Part shown: one piece after another, positions 8,567 to 16,468 of the stretch
Position numbering within the stretch: the stretch's first letter is position 1
Layout: the number at the start of each line of letters is the position of its first letter
Source of the DNA: Actinomycetota bacterium
GTDB lineage: Bacteria; Actinomycetota; Geothermincolia; Fen-727; Anoxymicrobiaceae
Assembly (NCBI GenBank): GCA_018831265.1
Contig: JAHJCO010000049.1
Coordinates: forward strand, 17,099-81,098
Direction: 5' to 3'
Length of the DNA stretch: 64,000 nt
Notes under the pieces: model-generated
Seen by the model: only the letters and a program-made list of their open reading frames with translations
Databases searched by the model: none
Told to the model about the DNA's origin: nothing
Made by a program: the position numbers and the translations under genes

Positions 8567-9610
8567 TTACGGAAAGACCGCCGGGCCCGCCAGCCCGGTG
8601 CCCTCCGGCAGGCCACACAGTATGTTCATGTTCTGGACCGCCTGGCCGCTCGCTCCCTTGACCAGGTTGTCGATAACGGTCATCACTATAAGCATATCGC
8701 TGCCCGGGAACTCGAGCGCCACGTGACAGTCGTTGCCCCCCTGCACGGACTTCGTGTCCGGGTAGCACCCCTCTTCCAGCAGGTGCACGAACTCCTCACC
8801 GGCATACGCGCTCTCGTAGACCCCCCGGACCTCCGACGGCTCCGCGTCGTCCGCCAGCGGCACGTATATCGTGCAGAGGATACCCCTGTTCATGGGAGCC
8901 AGGTGCGGCGTGAACACCACCTTCGGCTCCGGGTCCTGTGCCAGGCCCGCGAGCCCGCCCCTCACCTCCGGCAGGTGCCTGTGACCCGAGACCGCGTAGG
9001 GCGCCATGCCGTCGGCCACCTGGGGGAAGTGCGTCTGCAGGGTCAGCCCCCGCCCGGCCCCCGACACCCCGCTCTTGGCGTCTACAACCACCGTACCGTT
9101 GATCAACCCTCCGCGGGCCGCCGGGAAGAGGCCCAGCAGCGTAGCCGTCGGGTAGCAGCCCGGGTTGGCCACCAGCCGCGCGCCGGCGATCTCCGTACGG
9201 TAGATCTCCGGCAGGCCGTAGGCCGCCTCCGTCAGCAACTCCGGGCACTCGTGGGATATCCCGTACCACAGCTCGTATTCTTCCATGCCGCCCAGCCGGA
9301 AGTCGGCCGACATATCGATCACCTTCAGCCCCATTTCCAGCAGTTCGGGGGCCACCTTCATGCTCTTCCCGTGCGGCAGCCCCAGGAAGACGATATCGCA
9401 CCCTTCCAGAGCCGCCGGGTCGTATTCCGTGTACGAGCCCTCGTAGTACGGCCCCAGGCTGGGATACAGCGAGCCCACGCTCTTCCCCGCGTACTTGTTC
9501 GCCGTGAACACCCCGACCAAAGCGCCCGGGTGCCCCCAGAGCAGCCGCATGAGCTCAGCCCCGGTATACCCGGAAGCCCCGACTATCCCAACCTTCACCT
9601 CTTCAGACAA
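8567..9610 (-). CDS. argC: N-acetyl-gamma-glutamyl-phosphate reductase
   Basis: NADPH-dependent reductase for the third step of arginine synthesis; 347 residues, usual length. The Rossmann motif VGIVGASGYTGAEL is at the N-terminus and the catalytic cysteine lies in VANPGCYPTA near residue 149. The start is a TTG at 9610 with AAGGAAG in front; MSEEVKVGIVGASGY fits the family N-terminus. It is the first gene of the arginine operon, about 28 bases after the likely transcription start, so there is no room for an attenuator. Confidence 0.95.
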   Translation of the reverse strand: MSEEVKVGIVGASGYTGAELMRLLWGHPGALVGVFTANKYAGKSVGSLYPSLGPYYEGSYTEYDPAALEGCDIVFLGLPHGKSMKVAPELLEMGLKVIDMSADFRLGGMEEYELWYGISHECPELLTEAAYGLPEIYRTEIAGARLVANPGCYPTATLLGLFPAARGGLINGTVVVDAKSGVSGAGRGLTLQTHFPQVADGMAPYAVSGHRHLPEVRGGLAGLAQDPEPKVVFTPHLAPMNRGILCTIYVPLADDAEPSEVRGVYESAYAGEEFVHLLEEGCYPDTKSVQGGNDCHVALEFPGSDMLIVMTVIDNLVKGASGQAVQNMNILCGLPEGTGLAGPAVFP

Positions 9611-9637
9611 CCCATCTTCCTTTCCCCTCGACCCGTG

Positions 9638-9675
9638 AAGGGAATATTATACATCACTATGAATAACTATGCAAG
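9638..9675 (-). promoter_or_regulatory. argC promoter with overlapping ARG boxes
   Basis: On the minus strand a -35 TTGCAT (9674-9669) is separated by 17 bases from a perfect -10 TATAAT (9651-9646). A good ARG box, TATGAATAACTATGCAAG (9658-9675 read on the plus strand; half sites TGAAT and ATGCA), covers the -35 and spacer. A weaker box with half site ATACA (about 9638-9655) covers the -10. The two are 20 bases apart, about two helical turns, as known for ArgR operators. Repression by ArgR-arginine would block polymerase directly. Confidence 0.75.
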
Positions 9676-10018
9676 ACCGAATTGTAGGTAATGACAGGCC
9701 TTTTCTGCACCCGTCAGATCTTAAGCAATCGAAGAGAGCCGCCCACGAGCCATGCGACTCTTGAGGCAAGTCAATCAACTGCTTCGTCAACAGGACCCTT
9801 CGTGGCACGACAACCTCACCGGCGCCGACATTAACCCGAGCAATCAACGGTGAACCTGATGTTTCCCCGTGAACGACTCGTAGACGACAAGCACTTCCAT
9901 CCGTGGCGCCTCCTCGTGGCAAGGCAATGATACGAGAAAAGGGAGGGGCGGGTAATCTCGTCAGGCCTCTCCGTTGGTAGATTGTCCTTGGAGCAGACGG
10001 CCCTAAGTTGAAACAGCT
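9676..10018. other. gene-poor stretch upstream of the arginine operon
   Basis: Together with 9611-9675 this makes about 400 bases without a convincing gene. Base composition is less G+C-rich than the flanks. A minus-strand frame of 91 codons (9647-9922) overlaps the argC promoter and shows no recognisable motif. I see no RNA gene here. Confidence 0.5.
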
Positions 10019-10339
10019 TCAATACCAAAACAGTATTAGGATTTTCTCCCAGATGTTCTTGCCACTGGATATCTTACGACGGTCGTGTGGGATGAAATGG
10101 AGTTCGGGCAAGTTCCCTACCAGGATTGCCAAGATGCTGACTACCGCAAAGAAGCCAATCCTTGATGCGATATCCGCGCTAATGAATATGGCACCAGATA
10201 ACGCTAGCAAGAAGCCCCAGAAGACAAATATTCGCTTGCCCCTCACAGCCGACCATCCATTAAAGAATGGGCCCCAAACGAGCCAATAGATGGTCTCGTG
10301 AATCGCAGCGGCGATAGCCACAACAACGACTATAGTCAT
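10019..10339 (-). CDS. small membrane protein, unknown function
   Basis: A 106-residue frame from the ATG at 10339 (MTIVVVVAIAAAIHETIYWL). It has three hydrophobic stretches near residues 2-24, 35-55 and 60-82, then a basic C-terminal tail (HDRRKISSGKN). A longer in-frame start exists upstream but adds a polar, unconvincing N-terminus. Base composition is less G+C-rich than in the arginine and proline operons on either side, which may mean transfer or lower constraint. I do not recognise the family. It could be a decaying gene. Confidence 0.4.
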   Translation of the reverse strand: MTIVVVVAIAAAIHETIYWLVWGPFFNGWSAVRGKRIFVFWGFLLALSGAIFISADIASRIGFFAVVSILAILVGNLPELHFIPHDRRKISSGKNIWEKILILFWY

Positions 10340-10485
10340 GTTCTCGATTGCTGGACATCCCTGAAAATGCGATTGCTGTTCGGCATGGTCACGCCTCCCG
10401 AATCGTAAGAGAAGCCTGCAGTAATTGCGCCCCGCGATGGAATTATGATTCCCACGCATCCGGCAGGTCAATCCTCGGGTCCCCT

Positions 10486-10842
10486 TTAATAGGTGCGTGG
10501 AGGAAAGATCAAAGCCTTAAGGATGTGCTCCGCCCTCTCCATGGTGGTGCGACTGATCGTACCCCGTGGATCGATAAGCCTCGACGTGGAGATCGACTGC
10601 AACTGGTCACAGATGATGAAGCTTCTTTTCTCGAGACCGCCCTCCTTGGGCGGGATCGGGATATGGTATGGGATTCCCGTATCTCGAGACGTCACGGGCA
10701 GCACGATCACCATCCCGGCGGGACCGTTGTTGTAGATATCATCAGAGATCACCACGGCAGGCCTCGAGCCTCGCTGCTCGTGACCCTTTCGCTCCTCGGG
10801 CAACTCCACCATCCAGACCTGCCGGCGGGAGATCTGCATCAC
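10486..10842 (-). CDS. PemK/MazF-family endoribonuclease toxin
   Basis: A 118-residue product with the MazF/PemK fold signature: RRQVWMVELPE at the N-terminus, RGSRPAVVISDDIYN near residue 24, MVIVLPVTSRDT near 44 and a C-terminal AEHILKAL helix. Such toxins cut mRNA or other RNA at short sites. The start is taken as the GTG directly after the stop of the upstream antitoxin gene, seven bases from GAGGGA; an ATG is the next codon. The pair sits alone between arg and pro operons, as mobile toxin-antitoxin modules often do. Confidence 0.85.
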   Translation of the reverse strand: MMQISRRQVWMVELPEERKGHEQRGSRPAVVISDDIYNNGPAGMVIVLPVTSRDTGIPYHIPIPPKEGGLEKRSFIICDQLQSISTSRLIDPRGTISRTTMERAEHILKALIFPPRTY

Positions 10843-11091
10843 TCAGAGATCCCTCGTATCTTCGGCGGAAGCCACTTCCCAACGGTTTGACTCGGCATCG
10901 AACTCCGCTGACTTCTCACGGTCCGCCCGCAGGCGAGCGTAAGCCTCATTCGCTTCGCATAGCAACTCGACTCTCTCGAGTTCTTCTATGGCGAGCGAGA
11001 CCACCTCGGCCTGTGATGTGGAGCGTTCCTTCGCGATCCGCTCGATGCTGGCCTTTGTCGCTTCAGATACACGTAGAACCCTGCTGCCCAT
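10843..11091 (-). CDS. antitoxin of the PemK/MazF pair (ribbon-helix-helix type)
   Basis: An 82-residue protein encoded immediately upstream of the toxin, with stop and start codons abutting. The first half (VLRVSEATKASIERIAKERS, then TSQAEVVSLAIEELER) looks like a ribbon-helix-helix DNA-binding domain; the acidic C-terminus (ESNRWEVASAEDTRDL) would be the flexible toxin-wrapping tail. By analogy it should autoregulate the operon. The assignment rests on its layout and size more than on specific motifs. Confidence 0.7.
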   Translation of the reverse strand: MGSRVLRVSEATKASIERIAKERSTSQAEVVSLAIEELERVELLCEANEAYARLRADREKSAEFDAESNRWEVASAEDTRDL

Positions 11092-11328
11092 CGACCCCTC
11101 CCGGACTGTAACATTTCTGTAACTATCATGTATATCACGTAGTTTACTTCTGGAACAGGATCAAGTCAAAGCCATGCAGGAAACGAGCGCTCGACGGAGC
11201 CCTTGTGCTCGACGGAAAGGCTCTCGAGACCGTATTCAAGTAAGTCCCCCGCTCGCATCGGTCTTCGTCAGGCGAGGCTGCCGAGGTGCCCGGGCGCGCG
11301 CGAGGTTCGCTATTAGTAGATAAGGCTG

Positions 11329-12591
11329 TTACCTCACCTGGCCGTCGCCGTTGATGATGAACTTTGTCGAGGTCAGTTCCGGCAGGCTCATCGGGCCCCT
11401 CGCGTGGAGCTTCTGGGTGCTTATGCCGATCTCGGCGCCCATGCCGAAGACGGCGCCGTCGGTGAACCTCGTGGAAGCGTTCACGTAGACGGCCGCGGAG
11501 TCCACCTCGCGCTGGAACCTCCTGGCGCGCTCCCAGTCGCGCGTGACGATGGCGTCGGAGTGATGGCTGCCGTACCGGTTGATATGCTCGATAGCCTCGT
11601 CGAGGCCGTCCACCACCCTGACCGCCAGCACGAGGTCCAGGTACTCGGTCATCCAGTCCTCCTCGGTCGCCTCTCCGGCTTCGGGGAGGATTGCCCGCGC
11701 GGCCTCGTCGGCCTTGAGCGTGACGCCCTTCTCGGACAGAGGCGTCCAGACGGCGGGGAGGAACCCACCGGCTATCTCGCGGTGCACCAGCAGCGTCTCC
11801 GCGGCGTTGCACACGCCGGGTCTCTGCGTCTTGGCGTTCACGACGATGGCGACGGCCATCTCGACGTCGGCCCCCTCGTCCACGTACACGTGGCAGTTGC
11901 CGACCCCGGTCTCGATGACGGGGACCGTGCTGTTCTCGACCACGGTGCGTATCAGGCCCTCTCCCCCTCTGGGGATCAGGACGTCGATCAGGCCGTGCAT
12001 GCGCATCATCTCGCGGGCGGCGTCGCGGCCCGACACGCCGATCAGCTGGACCGCGTCGGCGGGGAGCCCGGCGGCGGCGCCGGCCCGCCTCATCAGCTCG
12101 ACCAGCACGCGGTTGGAGTTTCGGGCGCTGTCGCTGCCGCGCAGCACGACGGCGTTGCCGCTCTTCAGGCAGAGCCCGGCGGCGTCCACGGTCACGTTAG
12201 GGCGCGCCTCGTAGATGATGCCGACCACGCCGAGTGGGACCCTGACCTTCTCTATGACCAGGCCGTTAGGCAGCCGCCAGCCCTCGAGGACCTCGCCTAC
12301 GGGATCGCGGAGGGCCGACACGTCCCTGAGGCCCTGCGCCATCTCGTGAATCCTCTGCCCGTTCAGGGCCAGCCTGTCTATCAGGGCGGCGCTCAACCCC
12401 GCTTCGCGGCCCGCGTCCAGGTCCAGCGCGTTGCTCTCGATGACGACGTCCATGGAGCGCTCCAGCTCGTCGGCGATCTCGCACAGCGCCGCGTTCTTCT
12501 CCTCGGCGCCCGTGACAGCCAGCACGTGTGCGGCGCGCCTGGCGCCCTCGCAGATGGACCTTATCTCGCCTGCAAGGTCTCCCTCGCTCAT
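11329..12591 (-). CDS. proA: gamma-glutamyl phosphate reductase
   Basis: Second enzyme of proline synthesis, reducing gamma-glutamyl phosphate to glutamate semialdehyde with NADPH. The 420-residue product starts at the ATG at 12591 behind AAAGGAGG. Blocks [20 protein letters not shown] near residue 107, [10 protein letters not shown] and the catalytic-cysteine segment [16 protein letters not shown] are diagnostic. An in-frame extension upstream runs through the palindromic repeats between proB and proA and is not coding. It follows proB and should share its transcript. Confidence 0.94.
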   Translation of the reverse strand: MSEGDLAGEIRSICEGARRAAHVLAVTGAEEKNAALCEIADELERSMDVVIESNALDLDAGREAGLSAALIDRLALNGQRIHEMAQGLRDVSALRDPVGEVLEGWRLPNGLVIEKVRVPLGVVGIIYEARPNVTVDAAGLCLKSGNAVVLRGSDSARNSNRVLVELMRRAGAAAGLPADAVQLIGVSGRDAAREMMRMHGLIDVLIPRGGEGLIRTVVENSTVPVIETGVGNCHVYVDEGADVEMAVAIVVNAKTQRPGVCNAAETLLVHREIAGGFLPAVWTPLSEKGVTLKADEAARAILPEAGEATEEDWMTEYLDLVLAVRVVDGLDEAIEHINRYGSHHSDAIVTRDWERARRFQREVDSAAVYVNASTRFTDGAVFGMGAEIGISTQKLHARGPMSLPELTSTKFIINGDGQVR

Positions 12592-12610
12592 TCCTCCTCC
12601 TTTGACTGCC

Positions 12611-12815
12611 CCCGGCCTCCGGGCCGAGGTTCCGCGGGGCTGAGAGCCCCGCCTCAAGGACTTCGTCCGGCCTCCGGGCCGAGACACATCTCCGCGGGGC
12701 TGAGAGCCCCGCCTCAAGGACTTCCTACATACGCCTCCGGCCTCCGGGCCGAAGACATGTTTCCGCGGGGCTGAGAGCCCCGCCTCAAGGACTTCCCCCG
12801 GCTTCCGGGCCGAAG
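12611..12815. repeat. palindromic tandem repeats at the proB-proA junction
   Basis: Three units of 60-71 bases. Each carries a GC-rich palindrome (GCGGGGCTGAGAGCCCCGC; at 12634-12652, 12694-12712, 12765-12783), then CTCAAGGACTTC, and a second small palindrome CGGCCTCCGGGCCG (about 12613, 12669, 12737; a variant at 12798). In RNA the first forms a stem of about 8 bp with a 3-base loop, the second a 5-bp stem. The last partial unit is inside the proB reading frame and encodes its final residues ([11 protein letters not shown]). Confidence 0.85.
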
Positions 12816-13909
12816 ACGACAAGCTCGTCCCGATGGACCATCTCCTCGGCCCGCTCTCCCAGCACCTGCTCGACCTGTTGCGAGCGCAGTCCTTTCACCT
12901 TTCGCGCCTCGGTCGAGGAGTAGTTGGAAAGACCCCTCGCTATCAACCTTCCGCTCGCGTCCTCTATGTCCACCGAGTCACCGATCCCGAACTCCCCCCT
13001 GACGTCCGTCACCCCGGCGGGAAGGAGGCTCCCTCCCCTCTCCTGGAGCGCACCCACTGCGCCGGCGTCCACCACCAGCGTGCCGCAGGCCATCGTCGCG
13101 TAACCTATCCAGTGCTTCTTGGACGTGACCCGCCCGGCGGCCGGGAAGTAGGTGCCGGGCCTCTCCCCCTCGATCACGCGCCCGATGGTCGACGGCTCGC
13201 GCCCGTCCGCGATGATCGTCGCGACGCCGGTCGAGACCGCGGCCTTGGCGGCCTGGACCTTGGAGGACATGCCCCCAAGGGCCCTGTCGCTGCCCGCCTC
13301 CCCGCCGAGACACTCTATCTCCTCGGTGACCTTCTCCACCACCTCGATCAGGCGCGCCTCCCCCGACGTCCGGGGATCGGCCGTATGAAGCCCGGCCGTG
13401 TCCGTCAGCAGGACCAGCAGGTCCGCCTTCACCAGTGATGCCACCAGCGCGGCGAGCATGTCGTTGTCGCCGAAGGTTATCTCCTCTGTCGCGACAGTGT
13501 CGTTCTCGTTCACCACCGGGACCACACCCATCGAGAACAGCCTGTCCAGGGTGTGCCTGGCGTTCAGGTACTGCTGCCTGTGCGTGATGTCGTACTGGGT
13601 CAGCAGCACCTGTCCGGCGGTGATACCCCTGGAAGCGAACATATCCGCGTACATGGTCATCAGCAGACCCTGGCCTACCGAGGCGACCGCCTGGAGCGTG
13701 TCCAGGTCGGCGGGCCTCCGGTCCAGCCCCAGCCTCTCGACGCCGGCCGCAATCGCCCCCGAGGAGACCAGGGCCACGTCGATGCCGGCCTCCCTGGCCC
13801 CGGCTATCCCGTCCACGAGGACCGCTACCCTGTCGCGGCTCACGCGGCCGGACTCCTCTGTTATGACGGCGGTGCCGACCTTTATGACCATCCTTGCAAG
13901 CCCGCTCAA
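12785..13909 (-). CDS. proB: glutamate 5-kinase
   Basis: Phosphorylates glutamate in the first, normally proline-inhibited, step of proline synthesis. The 374-residue product has an amino acid kinase domain ([10 protein letters not shown] at residue 7, [35 protein letters not shown]) and a C-terminal PUA domain (about residues 275-355), as in most bacterial enzymes. The TTG start at 13909 overlaps the obg stop (TTGA), indicating coupling. The C-terminal residues are encoded by the first palindromic repeat of the junction array, so the natural end of the gene may have been changed by repeat insertion. Confidence 0.94.
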   Translation of the reverse strand: MSGLARMVIKVGTAVITEESGRVSRDRVAVLVDGIAGAREAGIDVALVSSGAIAAGVERLGLDRRPADLDTLQAVASVGQGLLMTMYADMFASRGITAGQVLLTQYDITHRQQYLNARHTLDRLFSMGVVPVVNENDTVATEEITFGDNDMLAALVASLVKADLLVLLTDTAGLHTADPRTSGEARLIEVVEKVTEEIECLGGEAGSDRALGGMSSKVQAAKAAVSTGVATIIADGREPSTIGRVIEGERPGTYFPAAGRVTSKKHWIGYATMACGTLVVDAGAVGALQERGGSLLPAGVTDVRGEFGIGDSVDIEDASGRLIARGLSNYSSTEARKVKGLRSQQVEQVLGERAEEMVHRDELVVFGPEAGGSP

Positions 13910-15204
13910 CCGTTCTCACTCCCCGTCTCTTCCTCTCGAGGCTCGGGGACGTACTCGAAGACCCTTCCCGCGATCTCCACCTCGTCCCCCTCCACCGCAC
14001 CGGCCCTCGCAAGGGCATCCTCCACGCCCATGCGGCGCAGCCTGCCCGCCAGGTAGGTCCTCGCGTCGTCGTTCTCCCAGTCGGTCATCTGGACCGCGCG
14101 CTCGGGCGCGGGCCCGGTGACCACGAACCGCTCCCCTTCCCGGGCGACGCTCATGATCTCCGGCTCCGCCTCGACGAACTCGACCGGGACCGCGGGTGTG
14201 GCGCCGAGCCGGCGGGCGGATTCTACCATCCGCCACATCGCGCCCAGGAGAGCGGGCATGCCCTCGCCGGTCACCACGCTCACGGGGTAGAGTTCGAGGC
14301 CCCTCTGACCACACGCCTCCGCGAGCGCTTCCATCTCCTCCGGCGGAGGTGAGAGGTCCATCTTGTTCGCCGCCACCAGCCTGGCCCGCTCCAGCAGCGC
14401 CGGGTTGTAGGCGCCGAGCTCCTCCTCGAGACCCACCAGGTCGTCCACGGGCCTCCTGCCGCTCATCGGTGACATGTCCACCAGGAACACCAGTGTGGAG
14501 GCCCTCTCGATGTGACGCAGGAAGGCGATCCCCATCCCCCTGCCCAGGTGCGCGCCGGGGACGAGCCCCGGCACGTCGGTCACAACGAAGTCCGAGTCCT
14601 CCCCCACCACCACTCCCAGGTTGGGCTCGGTGGTGGTGAACGGGTAGTCGGCTATCCGGGGCCTCGCTCGCGATATCCTCGAGATCAGGCTGGACTTGCC
14701 GGCGTTGGGAAAGCCCACCACCGCGACGTCCGCCACCAGCCTGAGCTCCAGGTCGAGGTCCCGCGCCTTCCCCGGCTCGCCTTTCTCGGCGAATCGTGGC
14801 ATGGGGCCGGCCTCGCGCACGAGTGAGGCGTTACCCCTTCCGCCCCGGCCGCCCGCCGCCGCCACGAATCTCTGTCCGCCCGCCAGCAGGTCGCACAGCG
14901 TCCTGCCCTCCCCGTCGGACACCACCGTGCCCTCGGGGACCGGGATGACGAGGTCGGCGCCGCGGGCGCCCTTCCTGTTGTTGCCACCTCCCCGGCGACC
15001 CGATGAGGCCTTGAAGTGCCGTCGCCGGTGGTACTCGGCCAGCGTCGAGCGACCCGGCGTTACCTCGAGCACCACGTCCCCGCCGGCACCGCCGTCACCG
15101 CCGTCGGGCCCGCCCTTCGGCCTGTGGGGCTCGTGCCTGGAGGAGACGCACCCGTCCCCGCCGCGCCCGCCTTCAACGTATATATGTGCCTCGTCGATGA
15201 ACAT
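13906..15204 (-). CDS. obg: Obg/CgtA GTPase
   Basis: Essential ribosome-associated GTPase of 432 residues. An N-terminal glycine-rich Obg fold (FIDEAHIYVEGGRGGDGC, then repeated GG-rich loops up to about residue 158) is followed by the G domain with GFPNAGKSSLIS (P-loop, near 165), DYPFTTTEPN (switch I), DVPGLVPGA (G3) and NKMD (G4). A C-terminal OCT domain (about 345-425) is present, as in other Gram-positive Obg proteins. Position next to rpmA/rplU matches the widely conserved ribosome cluster. Confidence 0.95.
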   Translation of the reverse strand: MFIDEAHIYVEGGRGGDGCVSSRHEPHRPKGGPDGGDGGAGGDVVLEVTPGRSTLAEYHRRRHFKASSGRRGGGNNRKGARGADLVIPVPEGTVVSDGEGRTLCDLLAGGQRFVAAAGGRGGRGNASLVREAGPMPRFAEKGEPGKARDLDLELRLVADVAVVGFPNAGKSSLISRISRARPRIADYPFTTTEPNLGVVVGEDSDFVVTDVPGLVPGAHLGRGMGIAFLRHIERASTLVFLVDMSPMSGRRPVDDLVGLEEELGAYNPALLERARLVAANKMDLSPPPEEMEALAEACGQRGLELYPVSVVTGEGMPALLGAMWRMVESARRLGATPAVPVEFVEAEPEIMSVAREGERFVVTGPAPERAVQMTDWENDDARTYLAGRLRRMGVEDALARAGAVEGDEVEIAGRVFEYVPEPREEETGSENG

Positions 15205-15249
15205 GGGAATACCCTGGTCGGTCGTATGCGGGAGAGTCCGCCCTCTCGC

Positions 15250-15711
15250 TCAGGCGGACTCGGTCTTCGGTCGGGAGAGGCTGCGGAGGACCTCCAGCTT
15301 CTCCTTCTGCTTGCGCCGGCGTTCCAGGCGCTCGTCGTAGGAGCGGTCCAGCACCATCTTGATGACCTCGACCAGGAGGAGCGGGTTGAAAGGCTTGATC
15401 ACGTACTCGTCTGCGCCCAGCTCCCAGCCGCGTATCACGTCGCTGTCCTGGGTCTTGGCGGTGACAAGGATGACGGGCATCTCCTGGGTCTCGGTGTTGC
15501 TGCGGATGCGGCGCAGGACCTCCCAGCCGTCCACCCCCGGCATCATGATGTCGAGCACCACCAGGTCGAGAGGCTCGGTCTGGATGACCTCCAGGGCCTG
15601 CTCGCCGGAGACGGCTTCGACTACCGAGTAGTTGTTGAGCTTGAGGTTCACGTTGATGAGCTTGACCATGGTGGGGTCGTCGTCCACCACCAGTATCTTC
15701 CGCTTCGCCAC
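15250..15711 (-). CDS. single-domain response regulator
   Basis: A receiver domain of about 120 residues (KILVVDDDPTMVKL, phosphoacceptor Asp in LVVLDIMMPGVDGWEVL, VTAKT, and the lysine of VIKPFNP) followed by a charged helical tail of about 30 residues (DERLERRRKQKEKLEVL). There is no DNA-binding output domain, so it probably works by protein contacts, like CheY or Spo0F-type regulators. I start at the GTG at 15711 with GGGGG seven bases upstream; a GTG at 15735 is the alternative. No histidine kinase is nearby. A TATAAT at the end of rpmA could give it its own promoter. Confidence 0.85.
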   Translation of the reverse strand: MAKRKILVVDDDPTMVKLINVNLKLNNYSVVEAVSGEQALEVIQTEPLDLVVLDIMMPGVDGWEVLRRIRSNTETQEMPVILVTAKTQDSDVIRGWELGADEYVIKPFNPLLLVEVIKMVLDRSYDERLERRRKQKEKLEVLRSLSRPKTESA

Positions 15712-15744
15712 CTGGAAACCCCCGTTTCCGGTCACTGCCCCTCG

Positions 15745-15750
15745 ATTATA
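15745..15750 (-). promoter_or_regulatory. candidate -10 element for the response-regulator gene
   Basis: A perfect TATAAT on the minus strand just after the rpmA stop. The region 17 bases upstream is not a good -35. The expected transcription start falls near 15738, a few bases before the first GTG (15735). Confidence 0.35.
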
Positions 15751-15752
15751 CC

Positions 15753-16004
15753 TTAGTCAGGGATAACGCTCACTACGGAACGGTCGCCGCTGCTCGTGTA
15801 CTCAACCACGCCGTCCACCTTCGCGAACAGGGTGTGGTCCCTGCCTACACCCACGTTCCGCCCGGGCTTGATACGGGTGCCCCGCTGGCGGACCAGGATG
15901 TAGCCGCCGCGGACCTGCTGGCCGCTGAACCTCTTGGGGCCCAGGCGCTTGGACTCGCTGTCGCGCCCGTTCTTCGAGCTCCCTACACCTTTCTTGCTTG
16001 ACAT
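15753..16004 (-). CDS. rpmA: 50S ribosomal protein L27
   Basis: Ribosomal protein near the peptidyl-transferase centre; 83 residues. The N-terminus [20 protein letters not shown] and the block [20 protein letters not shown] are almost universal in L27. The protein starts directly at SSKKG with no Firmicute-type cleaved leader peptide. It follows rplU by 18 bases and is read with it. Confidence 0.97.
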   Translation of the reverse strand: MSSKKGVGSSKNGRDSESKRLGPKRFSGQQVRGGYILVRQRGTRIKPGRNVGVGRDHTLFAKVDGVVEYTSSGDRSVVSVIPD

Positions 16005-16022
16005 CCTTCGGTCAACCTTTCG

Positions 16023-16379
16023 CTACGCGCTCTCCCGGGCGGCCGCGGCCTTACGGGGAGCGGTCTTCCTCACGATTATATCCTCGATCTCGAGCCTGGT
16101 CAGCTGCTGGCGATGGCCCTTCTTGCGGCTGTACCCCTTCTTGGGCTTGTACTTGAAGACCACCACTTTCCTGGAGCGGCCCTGCCCCAGCACCTTCGCC
16201 GAGACCTTGACCTTCGCCAGCTCCTTGGGGTTGGCCACGAGCCTGTCGCCGTCGTGATACAGGACCACGTCGTCGAAGGTGTACTTCTTGCCCTCGGCCA
16301 CGTCGAGCTTCTCGACCGTTATCCGGTCGCCCGGCGAGACCCTGTACTGCTTGGATCCGCTCCTGACAACTGCGTACAT
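16023..16379 (-). CDS. rplU: 50S ribosomal protein L21
   Basis: Ribosomal protein L21 of 118 residues, starting MYAVVRSGSKQYRVSPGD. The core (about residues 1-103) ends in the typical KGHRQQLTRLEIEDI segment, with KYKPKKGYSRKKGHRQ before it. A short Lys/Ala/Arg-rich tail (TAPRKAAAARESA) extends past the usual length. The ATG at 16379 matches the family start; an in-frame extension upstream is not conserved. It heads the rplU-rpmA pair. Confidence 0.96.
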   Translation of the reverse strand: MYAVVRSGSKQYRVSPGDRITVEKLDVAEGKKYTFDDVVLYHDGDRLVANPKELAKVKVSAKVLGQGRSRKVVVFKYKPKKGYSRKKGHRQQLTRLEIEDIIVRKTAPRKAAAARESA

Positions 16380-16407
16380 CGTATTATCTCCACATCGAGT
16401 AGAACGC

Positions 16408-16466
16408 CCGAGCACCCCGTCGGGGGCGCCCGGTCACCTAGTCAGCACATGAATCAGCATATTATA
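16408..16466 (-). promoter_or_regulatory. rplU promoter -10 and leader hairpin
   Basis: On the minus strand a TATAAT (16466-16461) overlaps the region right after the rng stop, giving an expected leader of about 75 bases. The leader contains an 11-bp hairpin (arms 16433-16423 and 16418-16408, loop of 4), fully paired in RNA if two G-U pairs are allowed. No U-run follows, so it is not a terminator; it may be an autoregulatory site for L21, as leaders of this gene are elsewhere. Confidence 0.4.
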
Positions 16467-16468
16467 CA

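Noticed and set aside
9647..9922. Minus-strand frame of 91 codons upstream of argC
   Set aside because: It overlaps the argC promoter and ARG boxes; no recognisable family.
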